The notes under the pieces were generated by a model. It was not told the origin of the DNA and ran no database searches. It saw only the letters and a program-made list of their open reading frames with translations. Below, one piece after another: positions 36,759 through 53,484 of a DNA stretch of 64,000 nucleotides. The position numbers and the translations under genes were made by a program. The stretch is from Argentina anserina. Lineage: Eukaryota > Streptophyta > Magnoliopsida > Rosales > Rosaceae. The DNA is taken from assembly GCF_933775445.1 (NCBI RefSeq), contig NC_065873.1, positions 25,110,001 to 25,174,000 on the forward strand. The letters run 5' to 3'. Each line of letters opens with the position of its first letter. The first letter of the stretch is position 1.

Positions 36759-38567
36759 TAGGATCAGCAAGGCTTTTTTTGTGAGGTAATTTTGTAGATG
36801 AAATCATGTTTCTCAACTTTGATGTTCAGTCTGGTACTTTTGATTTCAGTTTGATACTTGTATTAGCTAATACATGTTACTAGACAATACAAAGCTATCA
36901 CAGTATTTGTTTTATTTATTTTTCTTGAAAAGCATCTACCTATAGTCCCATACTAAGTGGCAAATTGATTTCAGTCACTGTGGACTTCTCTTTGGTACTT
37001 CTAATATAATGAGGATTCTTGGTTTTTCTTGATACAGATTTAAGTGACTGGGAGGCTTTTGGAAGTAACTTCGTATTGGTATCTGCTAACTAAAATCTTT
37101 CCATTTTTTAGTCTGACCATTGTGAGGAAGGCAAGAAAAACAAATTCTTGAAACAGAGCTGCAGTGGTTAATATAATCATATGGTTGAGTGCCTTTCTCT
37201 CCTGAATCTTACTCTTTGCCGAGAGACCGAGATGTGCTGAAGCTGGTGAAGGTATGTTCTCTGTCAGAGAAAATCAGATGAAGAAACATGAGCCAGAAAA
37301 CTGGGGAGCTTGCTGTTTCTTCTTCTGTCATTACTCCTTTGTGTTAAAGATGGACCTAAAAGGTAAACCAAATGAAAGACAGTATGTTGTATGTATAAAT
37401 TGGGGATTGCAGATTCTTTTTTCTTTATTCATATACAATGCATGTTGAGTCACAGATATAATGCACATTTATGTGTACATTTAGGACATGTTTAGTTGTT
37501 GGCTTTCATTCTATTCACGTTAGAAAGGTTTTCAATCTGTTGTTTATATTAGTTGATAGCCCTCATTTAGTTGTTCATATATGATTTTATTATATTTTGT
37601 TGAAAAATGAACTATCGACCCCGAATCATAAGACTTCGAGCTGGAAACTCCTAAACTAGAATATTCAATTACTTATAGCGGCCTTTATCAATTTTACTGT
37701 ATATATACGAGTTCGTATTAGACTTTATTTGTATATGATTCGTGTGTATTGCGAGGTCTATAGGTTCACTCTGCTGAAATTTGAATATTCCTCGAGGAAT
37801 TTATATTATAATATATATATATATATATAATTTTTGATACAATACATTGTGGTCTTTTCTACCTGGACAAGTGAAGGCAGTGGATTTTGGTGGTGATCCA
37901 TTGTCGGATGACTCGAGCCAAACAAATATTTTGCATAGGTGAAATACCTGCGCAAATAGTTTACTTGCTAATGGATTAATTGTTATCCTTTTTCCATTTT
38001 ACAGGTAGGTACATGTCTTGCTTTTTAATGCACCAAACTGATGCACTTAGTTGCTTCACCAATACAATGCATGTCCCATAGCCCGACTTTCACAAAGTGT
38101 TTCAAGAGGTACAAAGAAAATGTGAAGCTGCAACAGAGAATAAATCTATCCTCGATTAAGGGCGATGGATAATACGAGGGACAATATTATCCATCCCAAC
38201 CCGAAGTATCCCACCAATCTCGTCGGACCGAAGTCTTCGGGTTCCTGCGACAGACAAATCACGCAAGAGGACTTTCATTCATGGACTGAACTTGAAGGGC
38301 CAAAACTAACTGAAACTGAAATCTTAATTAAAAGGGAACAAGAGAAGATACAAATATACTTCAAAATTTTTAAGAGAGCATACAGTATACTGGAATACGT
38401 AGAGGGGTATAAAATGACTCGAGATAAACGGGGCATCATGCATGCACATATCAAGTAGTCAAGACTGAAATGAATTGAACTTGGACAAGCCAATCTGCTA
38501 GGGTAGAGGTGGAATTAAAACTGAGAACTCCTAATTTAAGGTCAAATGCCTAATTAGTGAAGCTAGC
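36759..38567. other. intergenic between the convergent E3 ligase and NdhU genes
   Basis: Contains the E3 ligase 3' UTR and an AT run near 37810-37829. A 97-codon plus-strand frame at 38165-38458 has no recognisable family and no obvious partner exon. I searched the minus strand here for a terminal NdhU exon and found none. Confidence 0.45.
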
Positions 38568-39442
38568 CTAGAAGGAACCATGAAATAAAATTTGAGACCG
38601 TACCGTTACTGGTGGGGGAGTATCCGGCGTTGCTCTGGTAGTCTCAACCTCAAAAGGCCAGAGATATGTGTCTGGATTTGCACTCCTGCCTAGGCTCCAA
38701 TCATATAATCTTTTCTCATCGGCGGACGATAAAATTATGAAGGACTCCTATATATGAACATAATCATCATTCAAGGACCAATGAAGTTGTCTTAAAAATT
38801 ATGAATATATGAGAAACTCATTGACCGACTTTTAAAGGTTCCAATTTCTTGTTCAGCTCATCCTCCTCTAATCCCTGGCTCTTTAGCTCGTCAAGCTTGG
38901 TTTTATATGCAGCTACAATCTGCACAGTTAGTAAGGGAGCACACAAGGTTACAGAGGTGTACTAAAGATGTTTAAATAATTGAAATTGAAGTGCCTGACC
39001 TGGTCGGATGTGCATCCTCGTCGAAGTCCGAGCCTGCCATAGTGATTCACATCTGTAATTGCTGCATTTCTAAAACATTTCTTGTTAGTTAAATGAAGCC
39101 TGAACTGAAATAGGAGAAGCTGGAGGTTTATGAGGAAAGGGTGATCACTGATCAACATTACGTACGTATGCCACGAAGAGCTCGTTCGACATTGAGGGCA
39201 GAAATCAGAGAAGAGGATTCTTTCGGAACTTCAATGGAGCTTTCATCATTCTCAGCAGCAGATGCAGTCTCGGCTGCTGAAACATCATTACTCGAACTTC
39301 TAAGGCAAAACTTGCGCGGCTTTGGTGAAAACCTGATGGTCATGGAGTTTGGGAATGCAGAACCATCTTTCGGAGTTGGTATAGGAAAGCTCTTCTGAGC
39401 AGTATATAATGTAGAAGTGGAAGAGGACACCGCCATTGGCAT
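38568..39442 (-). CDS. ndhU: NDH complex subunit U (NdhU/CRRL), C-terminus apparently missing
   Basis: Exons 39442-39166 (277 nt), 39061-39000, 38919-38830 and 38747-38604 are in frame. If the last donor is not used, the frame runs 11 more codons to a stop at 38568. Residues 1 to about 50 look like a chloroplast transit peptide (Ser/Thr-rich, basic, acid-poor). The mature part carries the divergent J-like domain: HYGRLGLRRGC, a helix with AAYKTKLDELK, EEDELNKKLEPLK, then RLYDWSLGR and YLWPFEVE. By family knowledge NdhU is a stromal-side, single-span subunit near the ferredoxin-binding site of the thylakoid NDH-1 complex in cyclic electron flow. The usual C-terminal PEDVGPT plus membrane helix is not seen. 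A donor (GTACGG) sits after 38604, so a distant exon or a truncation are both possible. ATGs at 39442 and 39436 are both usable. Confidence 0.8.
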
Positions 39443-39579
39443 TCAGAAAAGCTTCTCTCCGGTGTGTTTTGGTGGGAGATAAGACTTGCCTTTGCTTCTC
39501 TGCCAAACGATTATTATCTGCCAAAATCTCTCTCTAATTTATGTTTTTGTACTATATAATTGGTTTATCAAGCAACAAG

Positions 39580-39651
39580 GTCGTTGTAGTATAGTGGTAA
39601 GTATTCCCGCCTGTCACGCGGGTGACCCGGGTTCGATCCCCGGCAACGGCG
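39580..39651 (+). tRNA. trnD-GUC: tRNA-Asp (GTC anticodon)
   Basis: 72 nt folding into a full cloverleaf. The acceptor arm pairs GTCGTTG with CAACGGC, with discriminator G at 39651. The anticodon stem is CCCGC/GCGGG with loop CTGTCAC (anticodon GTC at 39613-39615). The T arm is GACCCGGGTTCGATCCCCGG-like with the B-box GGTTCGATCC. No intron, and no encoded CCA, as expected for a nuclear gene. A TATATAA element lies about 26 bp upstream and a CAA motif about 6 bp upstream, both common in plant Pol III tRNA genes. A T8 run starting at 39653 is the terminator. Confidence 0.97.
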
Positions 39652-39652
39652 A

Positions 39653-39660
39653 TTTTTTTT
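39653..39660 (+). terminator. Pol III terminator of tRNA-Asp
   Basis: Eight consecutive T residues begin one base after the discriminator base. Confidence 0.85.
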
Positions 39661-39773
39661 AAACTCTTCCTCCTGGACTAAAACGACGTCGTTCTGAAAT
39701 CCATTCCATGCTCTAATTTCTTGAAGGTATGTATACACTTAAAATTGAGCCGAACACATAAGAGAGTAGAGTT

Positions 39774-42712
39774 ATGAGTTATCCTTCCCAACACACCATG
39801 GCTAGTAACAAAGCAACCGGGTCGGGCCAGCAGGCCGGGCTGGGGGGAGACGAAGCTGGCCCCAGCAGCAACCCGACCGCGGCACGCCGGTTCCCCCTGG
39901 CGGCTCAGCCGGAGGTCATGAGAGCCGCCGAGAAGGACGACCAGTACGCCTCCTTCGTCTACGACGCTTGCCGCGACGCTTTCCGCCACCTCTTCGGTTC
40001 GTCAATTCTCCATTAAACCTTTTCAATTAAGCTCCAATTAAACCCAAGCTTGTACTAATTTCACTCCTGTTCCTTTAGGTACTAGAATTGCCGTGGCTTA
40101 CCAGAACGAGGTTAGCCCATTTCTCAAATTAGCTTCGGCTTTGGAAACAATGCATAACTAGTTGATCATTATGTTTATAACTTTATATGGCAGACGAAGC
40201 TTCTTGGGCAAATGCTCTATTACATATTGACTACAGGGTCAGGCCAGCAAACCCTAGGAGAAGAGTACTGTGATATTACTCAGGTTTTTCTATATTATTC
40301 ACCTTCAAAATCAATCTCTCTCACCTTGAAGCTTTTTTCTTTTTTTCTTGTAGTTGGTAATTTGGAAACACTCGTTTTGTTTAGGTTGCAGGACATTATG
40401 GGCTGCCTCCAACGCCAGCAAGGCGTTCGCTTTTCATTGTGTATCAGACGGCTCTTCCTTATATTGCAGAGAGAATTAGGTCCTTACTCCCAACCTGCCC
40501 TTTTAGTTTCTTTTTTAAATTCTAAATTATGGGAGATCAGAGATGGGTTGATGTGTGTGGTATATTGATTTACTGTTTGCAGTTCGAGAGCTGCTAACCG
40601 CGGCATGCTCCTTGCTGACTCCCAGTCTGATGAAGTTTACAGCATCAGTGCTTTGATGAGCAATGAAACACAGTCTTCTTCAGTCAGTCATGCTGCGTCT
40701 TCCTCCGGACCACCGGTGTCTGTTTCAGCTCTCGGGAGATTGAAGCAGAGACTGCATGCGTTGTGGCTTTCTGCAGTTCGGAGATGGCCTACGGTACATT
40801 TGTGACATATGCACCTGTTATGTTTCTCAATGTAGAGATAACTCTTCTGAGTTCTCCTTGAGAATTGTTCTTGTTCATTGGGATTTGTAGTTAGTTCACT
40901 CGCATTTTTGCTGTTGTTGTCTTTTCTGCCCAGATAATCTTGGTAGAATGTCTTTTGTAGTTAATGTCTCTGTGATGGTTCATCTAGGTTCTCCCTATAG
41001 CTCGAGAGTTTTTGCAATTGGTTATACGTGCCAACCTCATGTTCTTTTACTTTGAAGGTATTTCAAAATTTACTATTTCATGTCTATTATAGTGATAGTT
41101 TAAATGATGATTTGGGAAACAATCTAATTTCCATGCTACTGTTGATTCTTTGCAGGTCTTTATTATCATATATCGAAACGCGCAGCAGGCATTCGTTATG
41201 TCTTCATTGGAAAACCTTCTAACCAACGGCCTAGGTATGGAATTTTTATACTAAGAATTCTAAGTTAATCATGAAAAGCCTCACCTAAAGCACTTGTTCT
41301 GCTTTTGGTTACCTGTTTGTCTCAGAAAGTTCAGCTGACAATTGTACACCAATTCTTTATCCATGAAATTCAGTCTCAATTTAGTTTCTCCCCCATGCAG
41401 ATACCAAATTCTGGGCATATTTCTACTGATTCAGCTTTGTATCATCGGTGCTGAAGGACTACGGCGCAGCAATTTATCCTCTATAGAAACTTCAGCTCAG
41501 CAGACTTTTGGTGCACACCAAACTTCATCAGGTCAATATCTCAGTAACACTTCAATACTTGCCATTGGGAACTCATGAAAACAATTTCTTTTCTTAGTGT
41601 AAAACATACACAGTTATGTGTACCATGACTACCATCCAGGTGTATCAACACTCCTGAACTCTCTTTATAGCATCACAGCCGGTGCCTCTTTCTAGTAGCT
41701 CAGCTAAAACAATACGATTGAAAAAAGTGATAAGATCAACTCATTATACTGTCTCAACTCAAGACTGATGCTTTTTAGCCTACATGTCATCAACTTATAT
41801 CTAAGTTTCTTCTCTCCAACTTGTGTGTTTTGGGTTTCTTATCTTTTTCATGGTGATACTTCCTTTTCCATTAGTAGACAATAAGAGTCTGTCTCCTTTG
41901 AATCTGTGTTATAGGTCGTGACTTGCTCGTGTTAAATGAGGAAGGCAATTTGATATCAGGCGATGGGGCGAAGGGTAGTTGGGTTTCTGATTCATCAACT
42001 TCAGAGGTACAATTCTAATCATCCAACTGATAATTTTGCATTGACTAGCATGTTCGATACTTCTATGTGACAAAATATTTCAGTTTCTGATTCAAAGTGT
42101 TAAACACAACATAACTGAAGTCTGAAGAGTACTCATGCATAATACAGTAGAAAGTTTGTATTATGTGAATAGAATACTGGTTTTACAATATGGGACACAA
42201 TGCTTTCTCTGGCCTGGGATTTGTATCACTACACTGCACCACTTATCTATTACAAATTGTTCTTTATGCAATGGCTATATGCGTTATGATCCACAAAGTT
42301 CTAAGAAAATTGATTTTTCCAAAAGCATAACTTGCAAAGTTATAGATCTCATGGGTCTTAGTTCAAGTGCTGGCAACAAGAATCGTCATCATGCATTCCC
42401 ATCTGAAGCATTTAACTGAGTGACCATTAAAATTACCTCCTTTCTCGCCTCAGGTGAGCGGGATCAGCAAATGCACACTCTGTTTGAGCAATCGCCAACA
42501 CCCTACAGCCACACCTTGTGGTCATGTATTCTGCTGGTAATGTCTCCTTGCTATTCGATGAAACCTTTCTTCTCTCTTTGTTCTCTTGTTTAACGTGGTC
42601 CATCTGCAGGAGTTGCATTATGGAATGGTGCAATGAAAAACCCGAATGCCCCCTCTGCCGGACTCCTATTACACATTCGAGCCTGGTATGCTTGTACCAT
42701 TCAGACTTCTAG
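39774..42712 (+). CDS. PEX10: peroxisome biogenesis factor 10 (PEX10), RING peroxin
   Basis: Eleven exons in one frame: 39774-39996, 40079-40110, 40194-40283, 40385-40479, 40583-40793, 40988-41057, 41156-41234, 41401-41531, 41915-42006, 42454-42536, 42610-42712. The product is 402 residues from the first ATG, or 394 from the in-frame ATG at 39798. Numbering here uses the latter. PEX10 is a peroxisomal membrane E3 ligase subunit (with PEX2 and PEX12) that ubiquitinates the import receptor PEX5. The conserved N-terminal part has [19 protein letters not shown], then membrane-seeking segments ([40 protein letters not shown]). The C-terminal C3HC4 RING is at about 340-377 (CTLC, CGHVFC, SC, CPLC), ending at HSDF. 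The length fits plant PEX10 (about 380). Intact by inspection. Confidence 0.96.
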
Positions 42713-43225
42713 GGATAGCAGTTGAGCGGTCGAGCCACTTGTCCTGGTTAAAGATATCAGACAACCGTCTGTTACCGGGAATAATAGATAGGTTATGGTA
42801 GAAGAGAATTGGGAAGCAATGAGTTTTTATCCCAAATCTGTAGTCGCAACAATCAATGAACAAGCCATGAGATTGTAACATGGTTTCCACTGATACGTAG
42901 CACAACTTTGTAATATCCCTGAAGAGCAGAGGAGGGTCAATTCTCTCTCAGTGAAATAGTAGTCCACTACAATAAAACTTAATGTAAAAAAGTCACCCAT
43001 GAGACCATGACAAAACATTTGGAGGAGATTTCTCAAGATTAAAACTTGGCCAGTTCCATCGTCACGTTGGTAATGAAGTAATTTATCAATGACATGAAAC
43101 TATGGAGCATATTTTAGTGGCTAGCCCAACCAAATGCCCAAACATACGCAGGCTGCAAAGCCCTAAAACACCCCAGAAATGAAGTGAAAGCACACGAGCC
43201 GTCGGATCAGGACCCTGGTAGTCGG
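42713..43225. other. intergenic between PEX10 and RPS3
   Basis: Probable PEX10 3' UTR followed by the RPS3 promoter. Minus-strand frames here are short and unsupported. Confidence 0.5.
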
Positions 43226-43262
43226 TATAAATATATGTGCGCTGCAGATGAAATTAGGGTTT
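43226..43262 (+). promoter_or_regulatory. RPS3 core promoter: TATA box and telo-box
   Basis: TATAAATA at 43226-43233 is followed by TTAGGGTTT at 43254-43262, the inverse of the AAACCCTAA telo-box. This element is known to be common near the start sites of plant ribosomal-protein and translation genes. The start codon is at 43314. Confidence 0.6.
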
Positions 43263-43313
43263 TGCTTCAAGTAATAGCCGAATACTAACTAAACCTCTCC
43301 GATCTTGCCCAGC

Positions 43314-45113
<1,800 letters not shown>

Positions 45114-48100
45114 TATGAGTGTTGTTTTCACCCTATGTAGCATCTTTGCAGCAGTTTATTGTTTCAATGATGAGAGGAACCTTGATGTTTCATACTGTTT
45201 GCATATCTGTGTTGTCTACACTTTTTTATTTTTCTTAATGTGATCAATCCTGTTAGTATAATTTCCATCCATGTACGTTTATATCATTTTGGTATAATCG
45301 GCCATCCGCTCACTTTGGTTCAATGTGTTCATGCGCTACGATAGTAATAAATCAAGATGTATGATTCATGCATACACACAAACCCAAAATAATGAGTTCA
45401 GCGGCCGACCTAATTAACAAGAGTGTTCAACCAGATAATTAACTAGTGTTCAGAATGTGAGTCATCTTATAACTAGCAAGCAACATGTGCTGCTTCATAA
45501 TTCATATCATCATGCTGACCAACAATACCGTTCATGAGATAGACCACGCCTAGACTAGTCTATCAATGAAATGAAGCAAAACAATAAGGATTGTTGACAT
45601 CGTGGTGTGTTTATGTCTATGAACAAAGCTGATAAAACGATTTTGGGTTCATATCTAAAATTAATTGAACTCAATCTATTAATCTATTAAACTCGAACCC
45701 TTATTAACTCACATGATAAGATTTTAAGAGTAGTTTCTTTTGGTGAAATACGTGTATAATTACTTCCAGGTATATCTCTCTCGTTTCTTATCCTTGTGTT
45801 ATCTATGCTATCATACAACAAATTACCCCAAAATAAAATAAAAGCTATCATACAAGACGTGACGTTACCTCGATCACGCTTGGATCCAGGGGTGGATACG
45901 TTGGGGGCTCTCTGGGCTGCAACCCATACAAGAATTTATATAGACTAGCCTTGCACGTGCCGAAAGCCACTCTCCAGAGAAAACATCAGCAACATCAGAA
46001 AATATCATTCAGCAGAGAATGTAGATCATCCATCATTAAATTAAATGACCTAAACTTGCCCAGAATTGTGAGGTCTTTAAAGATAAAAGGTTTTGATTAT
46101 CTCTGTGGAAAGACGTTGGTTATCTATCTTCCTTTGTTTGATTAATTGAACAACAAACTTGAAAAGCTCCATTTGTGTGGAGATCATTCACAGGTCATTC
46201 CCCTCTCGTCTTGCGACCACGGTTATTCTTATTGTGGTTATTCTAATATTTTCCTTTGCTTTTTAGTTTTCACTAAGCTGCAAAGAAAGATCAAAGATGT
46301 TCCCTTCATTTCTCTTGATATATTACTATATTAACCTTTCTTATACCTTTATCTAATCTTCATTTTTCATTTCACTTTACCATTACCATTGGCAATATAT
46401 TAGAAGTTTAAAAAATTGGTGAAGCCGTTAACCTCTAACAAGGGTCTTCAATTATAATAGTGGAGATAGAAACCGAGTATATTCTACTACCAAAGATACC
46501 ATTGGATCAGTTGGCAAATTGGCCATCTCTCTTTATTCCCCCAAGGTCAGAGGTTAGTCTGGTTTTTACTCTCTCTTTTTAAGGGAGGGGTGTTTCAATA
46601 TTATCTCCATTTTATCCTTCCTTCTGTCCTTCATCTTTTCCTTGGCTAAATTAAATCAAATATTCTTTTCATTCCCATTTTTCTCTCTCTTTCTTTTATA
46701 AAATTTATTATTTTCTCCTAAACAATTAATTTTTCACTCACTTTTCTTTTATATATATGCAGGAATTCTAATCCTAGTGAGGTGCCTGTTGATGTCCGAG
46801 AATGAAAGCTCAAAAAACCTTATCGAGTTGAGAGATCATGCATAGGTCAGCTTTCAACACTAACAGAACGTGTGCAATTGAGACAATTCGACGGCAGGTC
46901 ACTCGAGAACCCTAGCACTTTTCACGACAATGTAGAAACACATTGATGGCAAAAAGGGTGTTGGAGCACCAATATACCCAGAAGTGATCGATCGATAGAA
47001 ATATTGACAGTGGAGTTTGTTCTCAATCCCCCATTTTGTTCATTTCATAATTTAAATGGGGGAAAATAAACGTGCAGATCGATCGACGGAGCACCATTTG
47101 GATTGTACTTGTGGTAGTGGGGAGCACCAAGCACGCCTGATCGATGTGCTTCAAATTATGCAGGATTTGACGGACCTGAGTGATATAGATGCATGCATGC
47201 GCTTACAGTATATCCATAAAACCCTTTTTATAATTGTTTCTGAGAATTCATGATGAAATATTCGGATGATTCAATCTTGCCGTCTCTTGAATTGAAATCA
47301 AAGAATATACCAATTGCATTATGTTTGATATTGGAAATTAGTAGGGTACATACGGCCGGCTCGTGACTCTTGTTTTAAGAAATGCATGCTTAATCCCTAA
47401 TCTACTTGATTATTATAGCAAGTGCATTTTATTAATAATCTACTCTCGAGCTTAAATATCTCTATATATATATATCTCGGTGCATGGCACATGTAATTAA
47501 AAGTTTGTCTGTATGATACTTCTCTCCCTCTTAGACAATTTAGTAATTATGTAGTACATGAAAACATAATGTCCATATATCGTTGAAGTGTATAAAAACA
47601 TATACATGTCCATATGTCACACACATTTCATATACTGTATAGTAAACTAAACATCAATTGGTATTTTATATGAAGATAAATTAGATTATATGAATGGGAC
47701 GACGCCTAATGCTGATCATTATCTGTTGGAAACTTTTAATCACAAGTAACATTAGCATTGACCTTATATTATTTCTATTCAAAATGAGAATTAAGAAGAA
47801 GGTTGAAAAGGCTTTGACTTTGTATGGAAGCCACGTACATATGAAAGAGAGGTATCGACTGGACAAGGACATAACCTTTTTCATATACAAAGATTCTAAA
47901 AAAATGATCGTGAGCCGTCCTAAGATTGAACAAAAACCAACGTTGCCCTGTAGAACTAGTAATTTAAGTATTTTGCTCTCCTTTTGTGGCTCTGTCTCCC
48001 CATTAAGGGGTTTCAACCCTAATCCAAGAGCTGGCTTGTGGATTTGTCTCGAGCTCCATGGGTATTTGATTGGAGTTTCGTTTTTACATTTACTCTCTTC

Positions 48101-49440
48101 TCTTCTTTGATTTATCTACCGCCAAAATTAAGTTTGCAATAGTTACCTCACCTCAGTTCCATTAGAATAGCCTTCTAGCATCTTGGCATATTTATACATC
48201 CAATCCAAAGAACTGGGTGATTTGGTCATTTTGAGGCATAGCACGCATGAAACATCATCCACAGAAAGGGAAGGCAAGCAGCAAAACACTAGTTTATTAT
48301 TGGGTCAGCTAATGATCGATGATGAGGATTGATCGAGCATCGAGCTAATGAGGTTTTATGTAATGACACGATATAGTGGGCATTCCACAAAAACGGAAGA
48401 TGGTTTCTTCTCCTTCTTCTTAGTGGAGTCACCCCACGCGAGCTCACTTAATGGCATGAACCCTTCTCCTCCTTCCTGCCCAATGCCCAGCCTCCCTTGT
48501 CTACTTTCCCCCACCGCACCAAACTCCACCTTTATTAGTAGCTAGTGATGCGGGGATCCACAAGCAAATCCCATTCTTGCTGGGGGGGTTCATGTAGGGC
48601 GCAGTCCTCCTTCTCTTCCTCCTCCTGCTATTATAGGGCATCACTAATGGGACATGCTAATCCCCCACAAGCCAAACTCAGCCAACCTTGTGTTTTTGAT
48701 CAAGTACCGAGAAGCTAGCATGGACAACTGGATAAGGCACCTTTACTATATACGACATCGCATTCTACTTCTAGTTATATAGTTCTGTTGCAACCTAGAG
48801 TTTCAACTTTCAACCATATATCGTATAAAAAAAAACTTTCAACCATATATTAATGGGGACCTTGTGAAGTTATGATCATGCATATCTATCTACCTCATCA
48901 CAGAGGTTAGCCAAGCTCTGAGTGTAGTGTACGTCTAACTCCGGATCCATATATATCACGCGTGCGAACCAACTCGCACACCACCACTCCACGCATCATC
49001 GTAACCTCAAAACTTCGTCTACCAAGTTATTTCTGGACATATTCAAGTTCCAATACCTTCATTTCCTTCTATGATTTTTGACTGCAAACTTAATTGTATT
49101 ACCACTTTCACATTGATACATTAATCAAATTATCGATTGACAACCGTAAAACAGTAGCAAAGTATAGTTAACACAGCACGCAGGATAACTGATCTTGCGT
49201 TTCATAATCAAAATCTTTTTGGCATGCATGGATTACACACTAAATCTGTTCGACAGAAGCAAGGCAGAAAGTTGATCGATATACTCATCCTTTCTCTAGC
49301 CAAACACCATCATTACCCGTGCTAATAATTAAGTATATATTATTATCATTCCTATTACCAAGAGTGTCAACTTCAAGTGTAAGACATTTTCTTTTTAATC
49401 TTAATATTGCTGGTTACCCTAGTGATCAAATCTCAGTCAG
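45114..49440. other. long gene-free stretch between RPS3 and ACL5
   Basis: 4.3 kb of AT-rich sequence. Frames at 47056-47253 and 47694-48110 lack codon-level or motif evidence, and the latter overlaps an equally long antisense frame. A 17-bp duplication around a short A-rich insert lies at 48805-48850. The last kilobase should contain the ACL5 promoter. Confidence 0.5.
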
Positions 49441-49445
49441 CGCCG

Positions 49446-49454
49446 CTATATATA
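49446..49454 (+). promoter_or_regulatory. TATA box of ACL5
   Basis: CTATATATA about 150 bp upstream of the ACL5 start codon. No ATG was seen between it and the start codon, so the start choice is simple. Confidence 0.5.
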
Positions 49455-49600
49455 CCAGTGTACACCCCCTCTCTTTTATGTACTCTCACCACTGGCTTAA
49501 TTTCTTGTTCTATTGAAGCCCCCTCCCATAGTCCTAGCCGACGCTTTTGCTAGCTTCTCTCTATTCTTCTTCGTTGGTTTATCTGTACCGATTAATCAAC

Positions 49601-52439
<2,839 letters not shown>

Positions 52440-52927
52440 TTGCGGTCTCAAGAGTCTATAAGTTGGGGGAAATTTCTGTACAGCAAAAGAACAAGCATTG
52501 CAAAATGCATGGAAATTAAACTACTTAAGTTGTCATTGAATTTGTCCACCTAAAAAAGTAGAAGAAGAAAGAAAAGGAAAGTCAGCAATTGTTTGAAGCA
52601 TTTGGTTTTAGTTTTGCACAAACTATGTTAGCTTCATTGGGTTGTTATAGGGTTCAAAGTGAAACTTTGGCTAAACTTATTAAATCTTTTATTATGAATG
52701 AAACATGATTGAGGCATTGCTTCATTTCCATACTTAATTTGCTCTGGTATTTTCATCCAATTTGTTTTGAACAATCATTTATTAAAAACAGAGTTGCGCA
52801 TTACATATATGAGTTAACAGAGATGAGCACCATACTAATTACATAAGCATAACCAAGAAGGTACAACATGAAGAAGACTAGATAGAAAGTAAAGCCAGAA
52901 ATTTTTAGTAAGAATTCAACCTCTTCT
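52440..52927. other. convergent 3' flanks of ACL5 and PsbX
   Basis: The two genes end toward each other here. AT-rich 3' UTR-like sequence, no gene. Confidence 0.5.
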
Positions 52928-53296
52928 TTAAACTCTCTTAACTGGATCAAAGTTGGAGACCCCAATAACAGCTCCAAGGATACCTACAAGCACAACTCCT
53001 CCAGCTGCAATGCTAAGCAAAAAGTTGTTGAGAGATGGGGTAACACCATCCCCGGCCGCCTCAGCCACCTCAGGTATCACCATGGAAGCTGTCAATGCAG
53101 CTGCAGCTAGGCCTGTGACTGCCTTCTCTTTCAAAGAGGCCTGCACCTTGAGCATGTCTGTGGAGGACTTTGGCTTCACAAACCCAGCCTTGTTTGGCTG
53201 CCCAACTGGGACTATAGACTTCAACAATGCACTTGGCTGGCATGTTCTGTTTTGGGTGGCAGACATAATTGGCATAGCCATTGAAACAGAGGCCAT
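52928..53296 (-). CDS. PSBX: photosystem II subunit X (PsbX), nuclear-encoded
   Basis: Single exon, 122 residues. PsbX is a one-span subunit at the edge of the PSII core near cytochrome b559. The precursor has a bipartite plastid/thylakoid signal: a Ser/Lys-rich transit part (about 1-53), then [21 protein letters not shown] as the hydrophobic thylakoid-transfer segment ending in an A-x-A-type site near residue 80-81. The mature part of about 42 residues begins near [10 protein letters not shown], with membrane helix [21 protein letters not shown] and the conserved NFDPVKR end. It matches the Arabidopsis protein in length and in the LKEKAVTGL block. Upstream lie light-type promoter motifs (I-box palindrome, ACGTGTC). 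Intact. Confidence 0.96.
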   Translation of the reverse strand: MASVSMAMPIMSATQNRTCQPSALLKSIVPVGQPNKAGFVKPKSSTDMLKVQASLKEKAVTGLAAAALTASMVIPEVAEAAGDGVTPSLNNFLLSIAAGGVVLVGILGAVIGVSNFDPVKRV

Positions 53297-53417
53297 TTCT
53301 TGTGCTGCTAACTGGGTTGCTCTTAGTTTGCCAAAGTATACAATGCACTAGGTGTGGCTGTTTTGGCTTCAAAACTCGGATATGGAATAAATGGGAGGTA
53401 TAGAATAGAGATTTTTG

Positions 53418-53484
53418 CTGACGTGTCGCTTCACGTTAGGAATGTGGCAAATTTTTCACCTGGGATTGAAGGATAAGCTTATCC
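53418..53484 (-). promoter_or_regulatory. PsbX promoter: ACGTGTC element and I-box palindrome
   Basis: GGATAAGCTTATCC at 53471-53484 is a perfect 14-bp palindrome that presents the I-box core GATAAG on both strands. ACGTGTC (G-box-like core) is at 53421-53427. Both motif types are known from light-regulated photosynthesis genes. They lie about 125-190 bp upstream of the PsbX start codon. Confidence 0.5.

Noticed and set aside
38165..38458. 97-codon plus-strand frame between the E3 ligase and NdhU
   Set aside because: No recognisable motif, no splice partners, no promoter context; kept only as a remark in the intergenic entry.
39678..39989. 103-codon minus frame over PEX10 exon 1
   Set aside because: GC-rich antisense shadow of the PEX10 first exon.
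47694..48110. 138-codon plus-strand frame
   Set aside because: An equally long frame exists antisense, the composition is that of AT-rich random sequence, and no domain is visible.
53070..53372. 100-codon minus frame overlapping PsbX
   Set aside because: Shadow of the PsbX gene in another frame.
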